Assembly (NCBI GenBank): GCA_945883455.1 | Contig: CAMCXJ010000081.1 | Coordinates: 1 to 9,445 of the forward strand | Direction of reading: 5' to 3' | From: Prosthecobacter debontii | GTDB lineage: Bacteria > Verrucomicrobiota > Verrucomicrobiia > Verrucomicrobiales > Akkermansiaceae | Length of the DNA stretch: 9,445 nucleotides | Shown here: positions 7,291-9,445 of the stretch, in pieces | Layout: each line of letters starts with the position of its first letter | How positions within the stretch are numbered: the first letter of the stretch is position 1 | Position numbers and translations under genes: made by a program | The notes under the pieces: model-generated | What the model saw: only the letters and a program-made list of their open reading frames with translations | Databases searched by the model: none | Told to the model about the DNA's origin: nothing

Positions 7291-7338
7291 TCAAAGTTCG
7301 TCATCGCCTTGGGATCTTGGGTCGTGCTATCCCGCAGG

Positions 7339-7397
7339 TTCCGGCCGGTTTCCGGCGAGGGCGCCGCAAACAGCACGCGGTGGCGCGTGCGCTCCCC
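7339..7397 (-). repeat. REP-like double-hairpin unit, right inverted copy
   Basis: Read on the minus strand from 7397: GGGGAGC head, hairpin I (ACGCG, loop CCAC, CGCGT), and hairpin II, whose flanks GTTTGCG and CGGAAAC pair around GCG-CCCT-CGC. The tail CGGCCGGAA follows. By hand alignment 43 of 59 positions equal the left copy. Most differences fall in the hairpin II stem, yet each copy pairs with itself. The copies are separated by 48 bp (7291-7338), giving an inverted doublet of the REPIN/BIME kind. Confidence 0.7.
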
Positions 7398-7476
7398 ATG
7401 GATGCTGCTCGCGCGGCTTTACCTGCGTTATTCGGTTGCTCCTTGATTTCCTATTCCCTCCCGCCGTTTTCCTGCT

Positions 7477-7485
7477 AGGACTAGG
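7477..7485 (+). promoter_or_regulatory. Ribosome binding site of the PH-domain gene
   Basis: AGGA at 7477-7480, with a second AGG at 7483-7485, precedes the ATG at 7489 by 8 nt, which supports that start. Confidence 0.55.
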
Positions 7486-7488
7486 CGC

Positions 7489-7998
7489 ATGGAAAGCAGC
7501 ACGGAGACGACATTCTGGAAAGGCAGCCCTTCGCAGTGGCTCAACATCGGGCACTTCGCGGCGGCGCTGCTGGTTGTGGTGGGTATCGTTATTGTCGGAG
7601 TGTTATTCGCACCCGCTTTCATCGCGCTGATTTTCCCGCTGGGCTGGATCGCTTGGCGCTACCTCGTGGTTCGCACCCAGACCTTCGAACTGACGAACGA
7701 GCGCTTACGCATTTCCAAGGGTGTCATCAACCAGGAGATCGACGAGGTTGAGCTCTACCGCGTGAAAGACATTCTCGTGGTGCGGAAATGGTGGATGCGC
7801 ATGACCGGGCTCGGCACGATTCACCTCGACACTTCCGACCGCTCGATGCCGCAGATCGACATCCCCGCGATTCGCGATTCCCTTGAGCTGCGCGAGTCGC
7901 TTCGCAAAAAGGTCGAGGCGATGCGCGACAAGAAGCGTGTCCGCGAAATGGATTTCGACGAAACCGCCAACGAGGGCGGTCCCGAAGAAATGGCTTAA
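7489..7998 (+). CDS. Membrane protein with bacterial PH-like domain (bPH2/DUF304 type)
   Basis: This 169-residue protein starts with a short hydrophilic stretch, then two close hydrophobic segments (about 22-40 and 42-58) that form a membrane hairpin. A bPH2-like domain follows (about 59-140), with TFELTNERLRISKGVINQ and VELYRVKDI, the typical beta-strand pattern of the YdbS/YdbT and DUF304 group. The tail (about 138-169) is highly charged and probably helical, then disordered. Such proteins sit in the inner membrane with the PH domain in the cytoplasm; their ligand is unknown, and single-domain forms like this are common. An AGGA ribosome binding site supports the start. The gene ends one base before the stop of the convergent TonB-dependent receptor, so the two 3' ends must overlap as transcripts. 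Confidence 0.8.
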   Translation: MESSTETTFWKGSPSQWLNIGHFAAALLVVVGIVIVGVLFAPAFIALIFPLGWIAWRYLVVRTQTFELTNERLRISKGVINQEIDEVELYRVKDILVVRKWWMRMTGLGTIHLDTSDRSMPQIDIPAIRDSLELRESLRKKVEAMRDKKRVREMDFDETANEGGPEEMA

Positions 7999-7999
7999 A

Positions 8000-9445
8000 T
8001 TAGAATTCTACAGTCACGCCCGCAAAGAATCCAAGTCCAGCTCCCGGGATGCGGAGGCCGTAAAAGTTGGAAAGTTCGTAGCTTGCGTCTGCGAGATTCT
8101 CGATGCGAGCGTGGAGTGTAACGTTTTCCCTGATCTCGTAACTGCCGTAAAGACGTAGTAGCAGGTAATCGTCGAGCGGATTTCCGCCGTAGGAGCGCTC
8201 GTCCACGTAGCTCGCGCCGATGCCTAACAGCAGCTTTTCCGATGGCCGCCAGTCGATGGATGAGGTGGCGGTATTTTCTGGCTGGTCATCAAGCGACGCA
8301 CCGAGCCATGTCCATGCGAGTCGGTAGGCTAGATGTTCACCAAGCGCTCCGTTCAATGCAAACTCCAGACCGCGTGTCGGTGTGTCGCTAGGGAGGTTCA
8401 CCGGCGGGGTAGGTGAGGAGCGGATGCGGTTCGCGATGGAGTTCTCAAACCATGTCGCGGAGACCATGTGGTTTTCGCCGACACGTTGCTCAACTCCGAA
8501 ATCCCAGCCGATGCTTTCCTCGGCGTTCAGGTTCGGATTACCCGCTCCGAAGCTGGTGCCGTAAAGATCTAGGAAAGTAGGCGTGCGGAAAGCTTTTCCC
8601 AGCCCGGCACGGAGACGGGTTTTCTCCAATGCCTGCCACGAAGCACCGATGCGCCACGTCACTTGTTCGTCGTAATCCGCATAATCCTCCCAGCGGACAA
8701 CCGCGTCGGTGACCACGCTTTCCACTGGCGTCCACTCCCAGCCGAAATGGATACCGTAGCGTATCTCGTCTGAATCGGAGCCGATGGTATTGGAGAAATC
8801 CGATTGCTCAAGAAACGCTCCGCCGAGGAGGCGGTGGCAGCGATTGATTTCATAGGATTGATCTGTGGAAAGCACAGTGCGTTCGAGATCTGTTCCGAAA
8901 TTTCCGAAGGCCGAGTCGTTGTCGTAGCTTTCCCGGTAATTTCCGAATGTGAAACGTGCTAGCCAGCCGGGTGCCAGTTGAGCGTTCGCATAGATCGTGG
9001 CTAGTCCGCTATCGATGTGGTCGGTGTTTGGCCCGTAATACTCGAAAGGACCAAAACGTGAGTCCACCGCACGATAAGTTATGCCGAGCGTGAGGTTTTC
9101 CGATTGTGCCCATTCCATGCGCAGCGCAGCGCGGGCTTGGTCGAAGTTCTGACTTTCCACGTCGTTGTGTGTGCCGTCATAGCCGCCGCCGAGAAACCAC
9201 AAGAAGGGGCCTTCCTTTCCTGAATGCGACAGATAGCTGTTGAGTGAATCAAACGAGCCGCCCTCGATCCGAAGCCGCGTCTTGGGATCACTCTCGCCGC
9301 GTGCCGTTTCCAGCCAGATCACGCCGCCGATGGCTTCGCCGCCATGGATTGCCGCGTGGGCGCCGCGCAAGACCTCGATCCTACCCAAATCATCCAGACG
9401 TGCGCCGGAGAAAAAATTCCCCATGGGTGCAGTCGAGTCGCTGAG
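8000..9445 (-). CDS. TonB-dependent outer-membrane receptor, C-terminal part (BtuB-like; right end missing)
   Basis: This is an outer-membrane beta-barrel importer for a scarce ligand, energised by TonB. The frame is open to the window edge, so the signal peptide, TonB box and most of the plug are missing; 481 residues are visible. Counting from the edge, the plug end shows GRIEVLRGAHAAIHGGEAIGGVIWLET (positions 21-47), a standard plug signature. The barrel then runs with alternating aromatic strands. AFRTPTFLDLYG (285-296) and GNPNLNAEES (302-311) are typical of the BtuB/siderophore receptor group. The C-terminus ends in ENLADASYE and finally a terminal Phe, the outer-membrane assembly signal. 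The modest size and the GNPNLNAEES region favour a BtuB-like corrinoid receptor, but the ligand is not proven. An ATG at 9424 lies inside the plug and is not the true start. Confidence 0.9.
   Translation of the reverse strand, partial: LSDSTAPMGNFFSGARLDDLGRIEVLRGAHAAIHGGEAIGGVIWLETARGESDPKTRLRIEGGSFDSLNSYLSHSGKEGPFLWFLGGGYDGTHNDVESQNFDQARAALRMEWAQSENLTLGITYRAVDSRFGPFEYYGPNTDHIDSGLATIYANAQLAPGWLARFTFGNYRESYDNDSAFGNFGTDLERTVLSTDQSYEINRCHRLLGGAFLEQSDFSNTIGSDSDEIRYGIHFGWEWTPVESVVTDAVVRWEDYADYDEQVTWRIGASWQALEKTRLRAGLGKAFRTPTFLDLYGTSFGAGNPNLNAEESIGWDFGVEQRVGENHMVSATWFENSIANRIRSSPTPPVNLPSDTPTRGLEFALNGALGEHLAYRLAWTWLGASLDDQPENTATSSIDWRPSEKLLLGIGASYVDERSYGGNPLDDYLLLRLYGSYEIRENVTLHARIENLADASYELSNFYGLRIPGAGLGFFAGVTVEF

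Larger units (their letters stand above)
7085..7488. other. 404-bp intergenic region between divergent genes
   Basis: It separates the minus-strand spermidine-synthase-like gene from the plus-strand PH-domain gene, so both promoters should lie here, though no clear -35/-10 pair was recognised. Bases 7085-7200 hold nothing definite. Bases 7216-7397 are occupied by palindromes: one hairpin and two inverted REP-like units. Several short plus- and minus-strand frames cross this area but are GC-rich palindrome translations with no family features. Confidence 0.6.

Noticed and set aside
7195..7300. Possible tRNA or other small RNA gene in the GC-rich palindromic stretch
   Set aside because: No T-arm GGTTCRA, anticodon-arm spacing or acceptor stem could be found; the palindromes fit the REP-like units instead.
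7182..7630. Several overlapping small frames across the REP-like region on both strands
   Set aside because: They are translations of GC-rich inverted repeats, have no ribosome binding sites or family features, and conflict with the PH-domain gene.

Overview
The window looks like a chromosomal segment of a GC-rich Gram-negative bacterium. A TonB-dependent outer-membrane receptor implies a diderm envelope. The gene content, the protein flavour and the REP-like double hairpins suggest Verrucomicrobiota. That placement is inferred from general resemblance, since no rRNA or tRNA is present to fix it.

Layout, left to right. (1) Plus strand: the C-terminal 615 residues of an HrpB-type DEAH helicase, cut by the left edge, followed 9 bp later by a membrane-anchored serine alpha/beta hydrolase. 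(2) A 344-bp gene-free gap (2678-3021) dominated by nested long-range complementarities, best explained as a structured non-coding RNA. A solitary HEARO/omega-RNA of the IscB type is the leading guess. (3) Minus strand: guaB then guaA, the two steps from IMP to GMP, separated by 96 bp holding an AT-rich short-repeat tract that also supplies the guaA ribosome binding site. Upstream, also on the minus strand, lies a spermidine-synthase-like protein. (4) A 404-bp gap (7085-7488) with two inverted REP-like double-hairpin units, each with a GGGGAGC head. Their second hairpins differ in sequence but keep pairing. (5) Plus strand: a small membrane protein with a bacterial PH domain. One base separates its stop from the stop of a convergent minus-strand TonB-dependent receptor, cut by the right edge.

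The helicase/hydrolase pair is probably one transcript, and guaBA is a functional purine operon. The other genes are neighbours without an evident shared pathway. The accessory signal is in the two large intergenic regions: the folded RNA candidate and the inverted REP-like pair. No transposase, RAYT, IscB or CRISPR array is visible in the window, so both would be non-autonomous copies served in trans, if they are mobile at all.
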